A stretch of 64,000 nucleotides of DNA from Alphaproteobacteria bacterium (GTDB taxonomy: Bacteria; Pseudomonadota; Alphaproteobacteria; UBA828), in the NCBI GenBank assembly GCA_011523425.1, contig WTGU01000146.1, forward strand, positions 124,001 through 188,000. Reading direction: 5' to 3'. The position numbers were made by a program, and so were the translations under genes. Numbering within the stretch: position 1 is the first letter of the stretch; each line of letters starts with the position of its first letter. The notes under the pieces are model-generated. The model was given only the letters and a program-made list of their open reading frames with translations. It was not told the origin of the DNA and searched no databases. Shown here in pieces: positions 10,351-18,286 of the stretch.

Positions 10351-11610
10351 GTGCGGAACTTCAAGGTGGATGGCGATCGCCTGTGGGCGAGCCTCATGGA
10401 GATGGCGAAGATCGGTGCGACGGAGAAGGGCGGCGTCTGCCGCCTCGCGCTCACCGACGTGGACAAGGCGGCGCGCGACCTCTTCGTCCGCTGGTGCGAG
10501 GAGGCGGGCTGCACTGTCAGCGTCGACAGGATGGGTAACATCTTCGCCCGCCGCGCCGGCCGGGACGAATCGCTGCCGCCGGTGATGACCGGCAGCCACA
10601 TCGACAGCCAGCCGACGGGCGGCAAGTTCGACGGCATCTACGGCGTGCTCGCCGGCCTCGAGGTGATCCGCACCCTCAACGACCTCGGCTACGAGACCGA
10701 CGCGCCCATCGAGGTCTCGGCCTGGACCAACGAGGAAGGCTCGCGCTTCGCCCCGGCCATGGTGGCCTCGGGCGTCTTCGGCGGCGTCTTCACCCTGGAA
10801 GAGGGGCTGGCGTGCGCCGACGTCGACGGCAAGACCATCGGCGAGGAGCTGGAGCGCATCGGCTATGCCGGCGAGATGGAGTGCGGCGGGCGCGAGGTCG
10901 GCGCCTTCTTCGAAGCCCATATCGAGCAGGGGCCGATCCTCGAGGCCGAGGAGAAGACCATCGGCATCGTGCAGGGGGTCCAGGGCATAAGCTGGTTCGA
11001 CGCGACCGTCACCGGCATGGAGTCCCATGCCGGCACCACGCCCATGGAGCGCCGCCGCGACGCGCTGGTGGGTGCCGCGCTTCTGGTCGCGGAGATCGAC
11101 GGCATCGCCCTGGAGAACGCCCCCGACGCCCGCTCCACCGTGGGCGTCATGCGGGTGAGCCCCAACTCGCGGAACGTCATCCCCGGCTCGGTCTACTTCT
11201 CGGTCGACCTGCGCCACCCGGACTCAGACACGCTCAAGGCGATGACCGCAGAGGCCAATCGCCGGGCCGACGCGCTTGCGGCTGCACGCGGGCTGGAGAT
11301 CACCCTCGAGGAGATCTGGCACTCGCCGCCGGTGAAGTTCGCCGCCGATTGCGTGGGCGCGGTGCAGAACGCGACGGACTCCCTCGGCTACGCGAGCCGG
11401 CCGATCACCTCCGGCGCGGGGCACGACGCGGTCTACGTCTCCCGCGTGGCGCCGACCGGCATGATCTTCATCCCCTGCGAAGACGGGATCAGCCACAACG
11501 AGATCGAATCCGCCACCCAGGCGGACATCGCCGCCGGCTGCGACGTGCTGCTCAACGCCATGGTGGAGCTCGCCACCCGCGACGAGGGAGAAGCGAGCGA
11601 GGGCGCATGA
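10351..11610 (+). CDS. M20 Zn-dependent hydrolase, hydantoinase/carbamoylase family
   Basis: 419 residues of the M20 dinuclear metallohydrolase fold. Metal ligands can be placed in TGSHIDSQ (His), GGKFDGIYG (Asp), TNEEGSRF (Glu), FFEAHIEQGP (His) and GISHNEIES (His). The lid domain lies in the middle with GMESHAGTTPM and the conserved PNSRNVIPG. Relatives include N-carbamoyl-L-amino-acid hydrolase, allantoate amidohydrolase and the M20-type beta-ureidopropionase; sequence alone does not choose. The start is GTG with GGAG upstream. It is divergent from mug. With two nitrilases, an amidase and a third nitrilase within 10 kb, a role in ureide or carbamoyl amino-acid breakdown fits. Confidence 0.87.
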   Translation: MRNFKVDGDRLWASLMEMAKIGATEKGGVCRLALTDVDKAARDLFVRWCEEAGCTVSVDRMGNIFARRAGRDESLPPVMTGSHIDSQPTGGKFDGIYGVLAGLEVIRTLNDLGYETDAPIEVSAWTNEEGSRFAPAMVASGVFGGVFTLEEGLACADVDGKTIGEELERIGYAGEMECGGREVGAFFEAHIEQGPILEAEEKTIGIVQGVQGISWFDATVTGMESHAGTTPMERRRDALVGAALLVAEIDGIALENAPDARSTVGVMRVSPNSRNVIPGSVYFSVDLRHPDSDTLKAMTAEANRRADALAAARGLEITLEEIWHSPPVKFAADCVGAVQNATDSLGYASRPITSGAGHDAVYVSRVAPTGMIFIPCEDGISHNEIESATQADIAAGCDVLLNAMVELATRDEGEASEGA

Positions 11611-11919
11611 TCCGGACCGCTGATGTAGTGTTACGCTCTTTCCCACCGCAAATCGGAAGAGCTGTGGCATGCGTTGTGCACCGTGCACCGAACACGTTCT
11701 TCTGCGGTCTCTTGTCAATATTCCACACCTATTCCTTCCTTGAAGCTCAAACTTACGACGCTACGCAGTCCCCGAACAAGGGCGGTTTCTCCGGACTCTT
11801 ACGAGAGCGTAACATAATCGCATGCAATGTCGGGACGGTACGCTCGGCCTTAGGAACTCGTGGTGTGATGCGACCAACTCGCTCTTCGGAAAGTCTTCAA
11901 GGTGCAGGGAGATATGGTC
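11611..11919. other. AT-richer spacer with no recognisable gene
   Basis: This stretch is visibly lower in GC than its neighbours and has no start codon with ribosome-binding site leading to a plausible protein. It forms the upstream part of an AT-rich segment running to about 12,560. A weak A/T-rich patch around 11,718-11,745 could hold a promoter for the next gene, but no convincing -35/-10 pair is visible. Confidence 0.5.
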
Positions 11920-12468
11920 ATGCCGACAAGCCTTAGCTCTCTACTGACTGTTATTGCGCTTGTTGTAGCTGCTACTTCCGCATATTTTGCCTGGCAAAAT
12001 AGAGCCGAAAGAGAAATTCAAGAGCTTAGGTCTGATGTCGATAGAAACAGCGCAATAATTGAAGATCTTCAATCCAGAATTCTACCCGAGAACATCGTGG
12101 ATCAAATTATCAAGGGAGTGATTCCTTTCCCTACTGGTGCAGTGATTTCTTTCAATCTAGAAACATGTCCCGGACCAGACTGGAAGGAGTTTAAGTTGGG
12201 GTATGGACGGTTTGTACGGGGAATAGATCGAAGCGAAGACAAAATTGATCCGTCCGGCGAAAGGACACCTGGAAGTCTTCAGTCCGATGAAATGAAGAGT
12301 CACACTCATGACACCACCATTATGATTCAAGACCCCGACGTAGATGGAGTTGACAGTACCGCGACAAGAAGCGGAGATCATCATAACCAAGATCGCCAAA
12401 CAGGATCCGCTGGGGGAGTTGAAACAAGGCCAAAAAATGTAGCCCTTCTCTTTTGTGAAAGACGGTAG
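11920..12468 (+). CDS. Membrane-anchored protein with phage tail-collar-like C-terminus
   Basis: 182 residues. A hydrophobic segment at residues 5-24 is followed by a charged stretch with heptad character (REIQELRSDVDRNSAIIEDLQ), suggesting a membrane anchor and short coiled coil. The C-terminal half resembles phage tail collar or tail fibre tips: PTGAVISFN near the start, a glycine-rich RTPGSLQSDEMKSHTHD, then ETRPKNVALLFCER at the end. The ATG at 11920 has AGGGAG 8 bases upstream. Codon use is AT-rich, unlike all neighbours, pointing to recent acquisition. No integrase, capsid or other tail gene is nearby, so this is not a prophage as seen. Function unknown. Confidence 0.7.
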   Translation: MPTSLSSLLTVIALVVAATSAYFAWQNRAEREIQELRSDVDRNSAIIEDLQSRILPENIVDQIIKGVIPFPTGAVISFNLETCPGPDWKEFKLGYGRFVRGIDRSEDKIDPSGERTPGSLQSDEMKSHTHDTTIMIQDPDVDGVDSTATRSGDHHNQDRQTGSAGGVETRPKNVALLFCERR

Positions 12469-12571
12469 ACGCCATCGTTTGCCCCTGCCGAAATACAACT
12501 CCTTAAAGGGGACGAGATACAAGGTGGGGGATTCGCGGTCCGCGCTACATGAAACAATTAGAGCGCGACCG

Positions 12572-13609
12572 CTATCCCGCGACCTCGCGGCGGACGATGG
12601 CGGCGCCCTCCACCATCGCCTTGAGCTTGCCGAACGCGGTGGCGCGCGTGAGGTACTTCATGCCGCAGTCCGGCGCGGCGATGAGGCGGTCAGCCGGCAC
12701 CACGCCGAGCGCCTGGCGCAGCCGGGCCGCCACCGTCTCCGGCCGCTCGACGGCGGGATCGCTCATGTCGATCACGCCGTAGAGGATCTCCTTCGACGGC
12801 AGATGGGCGAGGATCGCCGGGTCGAGGCCCGGCTGCGCCGCCTCGATGGAGATCTGGTCGACCCTTGCCGCCTCCAGCTCCGGCAGGAAGGAGTAGCCGC
12901 TGGGCTTCTCCGTCTTGATCACGGCCGCGTAGCCGAAGCAAAGGTGCAGCGCGGTCTTGCCGTCCACGCCGTCGAGCGCCCGGTTGATCGCCTTCACCGC
13001 ATAGGCGCGCGCGGCCTCGGGCCGGGCCTGCACGTAGGGCTCGTCGAGCTGCACGATGTCGGCGCCGGCGGCGAAGAGGTCCCTGACCTCCTCGTTCACG
13101 GCCTCGGCGTAGGCCATGGCGAGGCTCTCGTCGTCCGGGTAATGGGCGTTCTCGGCCTGCTGGGTCATGGTGAAGGGGCCGGGCAGGGTGATCTTGATCG
13201 TGCGCTCGGTATTGGCGCGCAGAAAGCGCACGTCGTCCACCTCGATGGGGCGCTCGCGCCGGATCGGCCCTGAGACGAGGGGGACGGCGGCGGGCTTCCC
13301 GGTCCGGTCCATCGCGGTGCCGCTCCGCTCCCTGTCGATGCCGCCGAGCGCGGTGGCGAGCCGGTTGGAGTAGCTCTCGCGCCTGATCTCGCCGTCGCTG
13401 ATGACGTCGAGGCCGGCGCGCTCCTGATCTCTGATCGCGGCCAGCGTCGCCGCCTCCTGCGCCTCCTGCAGATGCTCGGGCGGGACGCGCCAGATCTCCT
13501 GGGCCCGCACCCGGGGCGGCAGCCTGTTCACCAGGTTGTCCCGGTCGACGAGCCAGTCGGGCTGCGGATAGCTGCCGACGACGGCGGTGGTGAGCACGTG
13601 CTCGCTCAT
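12572..13609 (-). CDS. MetE-like cobalamin-independent methionine synthase family protein
   Basis: 345 residues corresponding to the C-terminal catalytic barrel of MetE only, without the N-terminal half. Zinc ligands are in place: His and Cys in ALHLCFGY and the final Cys in APDCGMKYL. The family motif AGADIVQLDEPYVQ is also present. Single-domain relatives transfer methyl groups from donors other than polyglutamyl folate, or are uncharacterised; here the donor is unknown. The chosen ATG is preceded by GGGGCGGAG. The gene is divergent from a nitrilase (102 bp apart) and its 3' end abuts the AT-rich insert. Confidence 0.82.
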   Translation of the reverse strand: MSEHVLTTAVVGSYPQPDWLVDRDNLVNRLPPRVRAQEIWRVPPEHLQEAQEAATLAAIRDQERAGLDVISDGEIRRESYSNRLATALGGIDRERSGTAMDRTGKPAAVPLVSGPIRRERPIEVDDVRFLRANTERTIKITLPGPFTMTQQAENAHYPDDESLAMAYAEAVNEEVRDLFAAGADIVQLDEPYVQARPEAARAYAVKAINRALDGVDGKTALHLCFGYAAVIKTEKPSGYSFLPELEAARVDQISIEAAQPGLDPAILAHLPSKEILYGVIDMSDPAVERPETVAARLRQALGVVPADRLIAAPDCGMKYLTRATAFGKLKAMVEGAAIVRREVAG

Positions 13610-13711
13610 GGGCTCCGCCCCTCTCGCTGCCCGGGCGCCGTAGCTGGCGCCGGCGATTGCCGCTACGCTGAGGCCGCGCAGTGGGCGCGGGATAGCACGG
13701 GGGGAAGTGCG

Positions 13712-14542
13712 ATGAAACTCTGCCTGATCCAGATGAACAGCACGCCCGATCATGCGGAGAACGCGGCCCGCGCGGCAGGCTACATCGACCGGGCGGTGGC
13801 GGCCCAAAAACCCGATCTCGTGGTCGTGCCGGAGTTCTTCAACCATCCCTACGTCTTCCAGCATCGCGACTACGCGCATATCGACGAGGCGGAGGGCGAG
13901 GACGGCATCGCCATCTCAACCATGCGCGAGAAGGCGCGCGAGCACGGCATTCACATCGTCGCCACCATCTTCGAGGCGGATTCGGCGGGGCTCTGCTACG
14001 ACAGCGCCATCGTCATCGACCCGGCGGGTGCCATCCTCGGCCGCTACCGCAAGGCGCACCCGGCGGCGGTGCGCAGCCTGGAGAAGATCTACTTCCGCTA
14101 CGGCTCGCACTTTCCCGTGTTCCGCATCGGCGAATGGCGGGTCGGAATCAACATCTGCTACGACACGTTCTTCCCGGAATCGGCGCGCTGCGCCGCGGTC
14201 AACGGGGCGGAGCTGATCGTGGTGCCCTTCGCCTGCCCGCCCATCGCCTGCTGGCGCGAGACGATGCAGACCCGCGCCTTCGAGAACGGCGTCTACTTCG
14301 CGCCCTGCAACAAGGTGGGGCTGGAGGGGGAGTGGACCTTCGGCGGGCGCAGCATGATCGTCGCGCCGGATTCGGAGGTGCTGGCCGAGGCCGGCGACGC
14401 CGGCGACGAGACGATCACGGCGATGTTGGACCGTGCCGAGGTGTTCGCCGCGCGGCGCGCCTGGCCCATGTTCAGGGACCGCCGGCCCGATCTCTACACC
14501 GCGATCACGACGCCGACGGAGGACATCCCGCGCGTCGACTGA
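13712..14542 (+). CDS. Carbon-nitrogen hydrolase (nitrilase superfamily), third copy
   Basis: 276 residues, with the Glu-Lys-Cys triad in LVVVPEFFNHPY, GRYRKAHPAAV and GINICYDTFFPES. It is distant from the pair at 5.2-7.0 kb: the lysine loop and the C-terminal WRETMQTRAFENGVYFA differ. It therefore belongs to another branch and substrate specificity is open (amide, nitrile or N-carbamoyl compound). GGGGGAAG precedes the ATG. The next gene, coding for an exported protein, starts 16 bp after the stop and is probably on the same transcript. Confidence 0.83.
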   Translation: MKLCLIQMNSTPDHAENAARAAGYIDRAVAAQKPDLVVVPEFFNHPYVFQHRDYAHIDEAEGEDGIAISTMREKAREHGIHIVATIFEADSAGLCYDSAIVIDPAGAILGRYRKAHPAAVRSLEKIYFRYGSHFPVFRIGEWRVGINICYDTFFPESARCAAVNGAELIVVPFACPPIACWRETMQTRAFENGVYFAPCNKVGLEGEWTFGGRSMIVAPDSEVLAEAGDAGDETITAMLDRAEVFAARRAWPMFRDRRPDLYTAITTPTEDIPRVD

Positions 14543-14558
14543 GCGGGAGATGGGACGA

Positions 14559-16100
14559 ATGGGATTGCGGCTGCGACGGCGGGCAGGCGCGGCTCTCGTC
14601 GCACTCGCCGCCGCGCTCGTCCTCGGCCTCGCGCTGCTCCCGGCGGGGATGGCGCATGCCGAGGGGGCGGAGGGCGCGCCCGGCGGGCGGATCATTCCCG
14701 TGGCGCCGGTCGATCCCGACAGCAGGGAAGGCCGGGTCATGCTCCCCATCGCCGACTGGCTGGAGCAGCGGCTCGGCGCCGGCTCCGACGGCCTCCGGCT
14801 CTCGCTCTCCGAGCCGATGTGGGCCGAGGAGAGGGACGGCACCGTCACCGTCCACCTCCCCGGCGCGCGGCTGGCGGCGCCCTCCAACGATCGCGACCAC
14901 CTGGACCTGGGCGATCTCGCGATCGCGGTCACGCCCCGGGGCGGGGCCGCGTACGACTTCGAGTCGGCCCTGCCGCCGGCGGCCGACAGGCGCGCGGAGC
15001 GCTTCACCGTCGGCGAGAGCGCGGTCTCTGGCACCTGGCGATCGGACCTGGAGATCGCGACCCGGCTGGACGCGTCCGCCGCGCAGCTTCGGGCCCTCGA
15101 GCGCACGAGCGCGGGCGGCGCGGCGATCGCCTCGCTCGCGGCGGTCGTCCTTGCCGACGAGCTGGTCGAGCGCGCCGACGGGCTCTGGGACGGCCGCTAC
15201 TCGCTGTCTCTTTCTGGCCTCGAGTCCGAGGACCTCTCGCTCGGGGCGGCCGAGTTCGCCGGCAGCTTCGAGGGCCTCGACCGGGAGGCGGTGCTGCAGA
15301 TGCGCCGCGACCTCGGCATCGGCATGCTCGGCGAGGTCGAGCTCGCGCCGGATGCGCTCGACTTCGCGTTTGCGCCCCTCTTCGACGGTCGCTGGGGGCG
15401 GTCGGACACGACCGTCACGATCCGCGACCTGACGATGACGATCTCCCGCGTGGAGCCGGGCGGCGAGGAACGTGTCGCGCTCGGCGAGCTGGTCTGGCAG
15501 GTGGAATTCGACGACCGCGCGGCGCACGCCGAGCTCGCCACGCGGATCACCGTCGCCGATCTGCTGCTCGGCTGGGAGGGGGTCGCCGGCCTGCCGTCCG
15601 CGTTCATGCCCCAGGGGGCCACCGTCGACCTGGCGCTGGAGAGGCTGCCGCTCCGGCGGCTCGCCGAGACGTTTGCCGACCTCGAGGAGCGGGGCGAAGC
15701 GCCCGAGAGCCGGCGCTATTCGTTGCCGGACGACGTGCTCGCGCACCTCGATGAAGCCGATACGGCCCTCGACCTGCGGGAGATCCACGCGCGTGCGCCG
15801 TCATACGAGTTCTGGGCCGACGGCAGCCTCCGGGTCGAGCCCGCGAGCCTCTTCGGCCTCGTCGGCCGCGTGAATGCGCGCATCGCCGGGCTGAGCGAGC
15901 TCCTGGCCCTGGCCGTGAGGGAGGGAGACGAGGCGGCGGTGGCCTTCCTGGTCGTGCTCCAGGGGCTCGGCCGGCCGGTCCTCGACGAAGGGGGCGGCAT
16001 GGCCGTCCATGCCTACGAGTTCGACCTGCGCCGCGACGGCACCGTCACCGTCAACGGCATCCCCTTCGACGTGCTGTTCCGGGGCGACCTCTCGCCCTGA
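14559..16100 (+). CDS. Exported protein of unknown function
   Basis: 513 residues from the ATG at 14559, which has GGAG 9 bases upstream; an ATG at 14550 would add three residues. The N-terminus is a clear signal peptide: arginine-rich LRLRRRAG, a hydrophobic run to about residue 30, then GMAHAEG with a probable cleavage after AHA. The mature part is acidic with alternating short hydrophobic and charged stretches, as expected for a long beta-rich fold, and no cysteines or catalytic motifs stand out. I do not recognise the family with confidence; DUF2125-like periplasmic proteins are one possibility to test. It follows the nitrilase by 16 bp. Confidence 0.75.
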   Translation: MGLRLRRRAGAALVALAAALVLGLALLPAGMAHAEGAEGAPGGRIIPVAPVDPDSREGRVMLPIADWLEQRLGAGSDGLRLSLSEPMWAEERDGTVTVHLPGARLAAPSNDRDHLDLGDLAIAVTPRGGAAYDFESALPPAADRRAERFTVGESAVSGTWRSDLEIATRLDASAAQLRALERTSAGGAAIASLAAVVLADELVERADGLWDGRYSLSLSGLESEDLSLGAAEFAGSFEGLDREAVLQMRRDLGIGMLGEVELAPDALDFAFAPLFDGRWGRSDTTVTIRDLTMTISRVEPGGEERVALGELVWQVEFDDRAAHAELATRITVADLLLGWEGVAGLPSAFMPQGATVDLALERLPLRRLAETFADLEERGEAPESRRYSLPDDVLAHLDEADTALDLREIHARAPSYEFWADGSLRVEPASLFGLVGRVNARIAGLSELLALAVREGDEAAVAFLVVLQGLGRPVLDEGGGMAVHAYEFDLRRDGTVTVNGIPFDVLFRGDLSP

Positions 16101-16222
16101 CGCGGACCCGTCCGGCCCGCTTTCCGGCCCGCCACGCCCCTTGCCAGGGTGCTGTGAGGGCGGGATAGTTTCGGGGCGTGGCCCAGGGACAAGGGCCAGG
16201 CGCAACAGTCAGGGCAGGGGGC

Positions 16223-17203
16223 ATGAGCGAGGAGTTCGACTGGGAGATCCCGCACTCGGCCCAGCCGAAGCAGGAGCAGGTATCGTTCGATCTCGATCGC
16301 GCGCTGGGCGCGATGGTGAGCCTGCGCGCGACCATCGCGGAGGATGCGTTCACCGCCGGCATTCTGGGCACGGAGAGGACCGGCAACGGGGTGCTGATCG
16401 GGGCGAGCGGCCTGGTGCTGACCATCGGCTACCTGATCGCCGAGGCGGACTCCGTGTGGCTGACGGCGAGCGACGGCAGCGTGCTCGAGGGCCACGCGCT
16501 CGGCTACGACTTCGAATCCGGCTTCGGCCTGGTGCAGGCGCTCGGCCGCTTCGGCGTCCCCCCGCTGGAGATCGGCAGCTCCGCCGCGCTCGAGGTCGGC
16601 GATTACGTGATCGTGGCCGGCGAAGGCGGCCGGCGGCGCTCGCTCAACGCCCGCGTCACCGCCAAGCGCGAGTTCGCCGGCTACTGGGAATACGTGCTCG
16701 ACGAGGCGCTGTTCACCGCCCCGCCGCATCCCAACTGGGGCGGCAGCGCGCTGATCGACCGGCACGGCTGCCTCGTCGGCATCGGCTCGCTGCTGGTGCG
16801 CCAGGCCGGCGCCGGCGGCGAGGATACGCTCGACGGCAACATGATCGTGCCGATCGACCTGCTGAAGCCGATCGTGGACGACATGCAGACGCTCGGCCGC
16901 ACCCAGCGCCCGCCCAGGCCCTGGCTCGGCGCCTACGTCACCGAGGTAGATGATGCGCTCGTCGTCGCGGGCCTGGCGCCGGAGGGTCCCGCCGAGCAGG
17001 CGGAGCTCCAGGTCGGCGACCAGGTGCTGGCGGTTAACCGGCAGCCCGTGGGCAGCTTGGTCGAGCTCTTCCGCAGCGTCTGGGCGGTCGGCGAGGCCGG
17101 CGTCGCCGTGCCGCTCACCGTCATGCGCAACGGCGAGCCCCACGAGGTGCGGGTGCTCACCGCCACCCGCGACGAGTACCTCAAGACCCCCCAGCTTCAC
17201 TAG
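16223..17203 (+). CDS. HtrA-like protein with PDZ domain, catalytic triad lost
   Basis: 326 residues. A chymotrypsin-like HtrA domain (about 25-230) precedes a PDZ domain (about 232-315, with the WLGAYV entry and PEGPAEQAELQVGDQVLAVN loop). The catalytic positions are replaced. Tyr70 stands where TNxHVV carries His (LTIGYLIAEAD), Gly100 where the Asp of SDLAL lies (ESGFGLV), and Trp172 where the Ser of GNSGG lies (PNWGGSAL). Fold landmarks otherwise survive, so this is a preserved non-protease rather than a decayed gene. There is no signal peptide, implying a cytoplasmic place, unlike DegP. The ATG at 16223 follows AGGGG. It stands alone, 122 bp after the exported-protein gene. Confidence 0.85.
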   Translation: MSEEFDWEIPHSAQPKQEQVSFDLDRALGAMVSLRATIAEDAFTAGILGTERTGNGVLIGASGLVLTIGYLIAEADSVWLTASDGSVLEGHALGYDFESGFGLVQALGRFGVPPLEIGSSAALEVGDYVIVAGEGGRRRSLNARVTAKREFAGYWEYVLDEALFTAPPHPNWGGSALIDRHGCLVGIGSLLVRQAGAGGEDTLDGNMIVPIDLLKPIVDDMQTLGRTQRPPRPWLGAYVTEVDDALVVAGLAPEGPAEQAELQVGDQVLAVNRQPVGSLVELFRSVWAVGEAGVAVPLTVMRNGEPHEVRVLTATRDEYLKTPQLH

Positions 17204-17207
17204 CAGC

Positions 17208-17372
17208 GCGTCCGTCTTTGACGGACGTGCGACAGGCCGCGACCGCGGCCCGCCGCTTATGCGGCGCGCCCGCATCGTGCGCTCCGCGCGCGTCCCGCGC
17301 GACGGCGCCGGCTGCAAGCCGGCTGCCGTGAGCGATAAAAGGCCGGAGCGTTTTTGTCTAAGACGGAAACGC
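17208..17372. repeat. Dispersed repeat, family B, copy 1
   Basis: About 165 bp made of consecutive hairpins. It starts with GTCCGTCTTTGACGGAC and contains GCCGCTTATGCGGC, GCGCGTCCCGCGC and GCCGGCTGCAAGCCGGC. It ends near a T5 run with GACGGAAACGC. The same core recurs inverted at 24120-24290 and again at 26228-26372. Its right end contains the stop codon of nagK (17358-17360), so the element has probably supplied the last bases of that gene. The U-run after a GC hairpin could terminate transcription. Confidence 0.78.
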
Positions 17373-18260
17373 GCCCACCCCGAGCCACGCCGCGCCGCGC
17401 AGGCCGCTGTCCGGGCCGAAGCGCGCGCGGACGAGCTTCGTGGCCGGCCGGTCGACGCTCGCGTGCCGACCCCAGGCGGCAGGCACGAGCCGGTAGAGCG
17501 CGGCGATCTCCGAAAGCCCGCCGCCGAGCACGATCGCGTCCGGGTCGACCACGTTGATGACGCCGGCGAGCGCCTGGGCCAGACGCCCGGCGTAGCGGGC
17601 CACCGCCTCGGTGGCGGCCGCCTCGCCGGCCTCGGCCCGCGCGCCGATCGCCTCGGCCGTCGCTTCGCCTGCGCCGATCGCCGCATAGTCGCGTGCGAGC
17701 GCCTGCCCGTTGAGCCAGGTCTCGACGCAGCCCTGGGCGAAGCGCCCGCAGGCACACGGCACGCCGCCCGCGCCGGGCGTCGGCCAGGGATTGTGGCCCC
17801 ACTCGCCGGCGCTGGCGTTGGCACCCACCAGGATCCTGCCGCCCACCACGAGCCCGCCGCCGACGCCGGTGCCGAGGATGACGCCGAACACCACCTCGGC
17901 GCCGGCGGCAGCGCCGTCGCTCGCCTCGGAGAGGGTGAAGCAGTTGGCATCGTTCGCGAGCGCGACCGGGCAGCCGAGCCGCGCCTCCAGGGCCGCGCGC
18001 AGTGGCCGGCCCGCGAGCCAGGGCAGGTTCACGATCATGTCGATCCCGCCGTCGCGCGTGATGACGCCGGGGATGCTGACGCCGATCGCGGGCGCGCGCA
18101 CGCCGGCCGCCGCCAGCCGCTCGACCATGCCGGCGACGGCGTCGATCAGGTCGTCGAAGCCGGTGGGGACTGGCTGGCGGAAGCGCGCCAGCTCGGCGCC
18201 GTCATCGTCGAGACCGATCGCGGCGAGCTTGGTGCCGCCGATGTCGATACCGATGCGCAT
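17358..18260 (-). CDS. nagK: ROK-family sugar kinase, probably N-acetylglucosamine kinase
   Basis: 300 residues. The ATP-binding motif is IGIDIGGTKLAA at the N-terminus, the catalytic Asp is in LANDANCF, and the GTGVGGGLV and GEWGHNPWP stretches are conserved. The zinc site reads CACGRFAQGCVETW, two residues longer than the usual CxCGxxGCxE. The start is set by a perfect AGGAGGAG upstream of the ATG. It lies 26 bp after nagA on the same strand, which supports phosphorylation of N-acetylglucosamine before deacetylation. Glucokinase or fructokinase activity cannot be excluded from sequence. The last codons lie inside repeat B1. Confidence 0.85.
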   Translation of the reverse strand: MRIGIDIGGTKLAAIGLDDDGAELARFRQPVPTGFDDLIDAVAGMVERLAAAGVRAPAIGVSIPGVITRDGGIDMIVNLPWLAGRPLRAALEARLGCPVALANDANCFTLSEASDGAAAGAEVVFGVILGTGVGGGLVVGGRILVGANASAGEWGHNPWPTPGAGGVPCACGRFAQGCVETWLNGQALARDYAAIGAGEATAEAIGARAEAGEAAATEAVARYAGRLAQALAGVINVVDPDAIVLGGGLSEIAALYRLVPAAWGRHASVDRPATKLVRARFGPDSGLRGAAWLGVGAFPS

Positions 18261-18286
18261 CGCTCCTCCTGCCACCGGGCCAGGGG

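Noticed and set aside
11611-12560. Prophage remnant
   Set aside because: Only one tail-like protein; no integrase, capsid, terminase or attachment repeats are visible.
16223-17203. Call as active DegP/HtrA protease
   Set aside because: The catalytic His, Asp and Ser are all replaced and there is no export signal.
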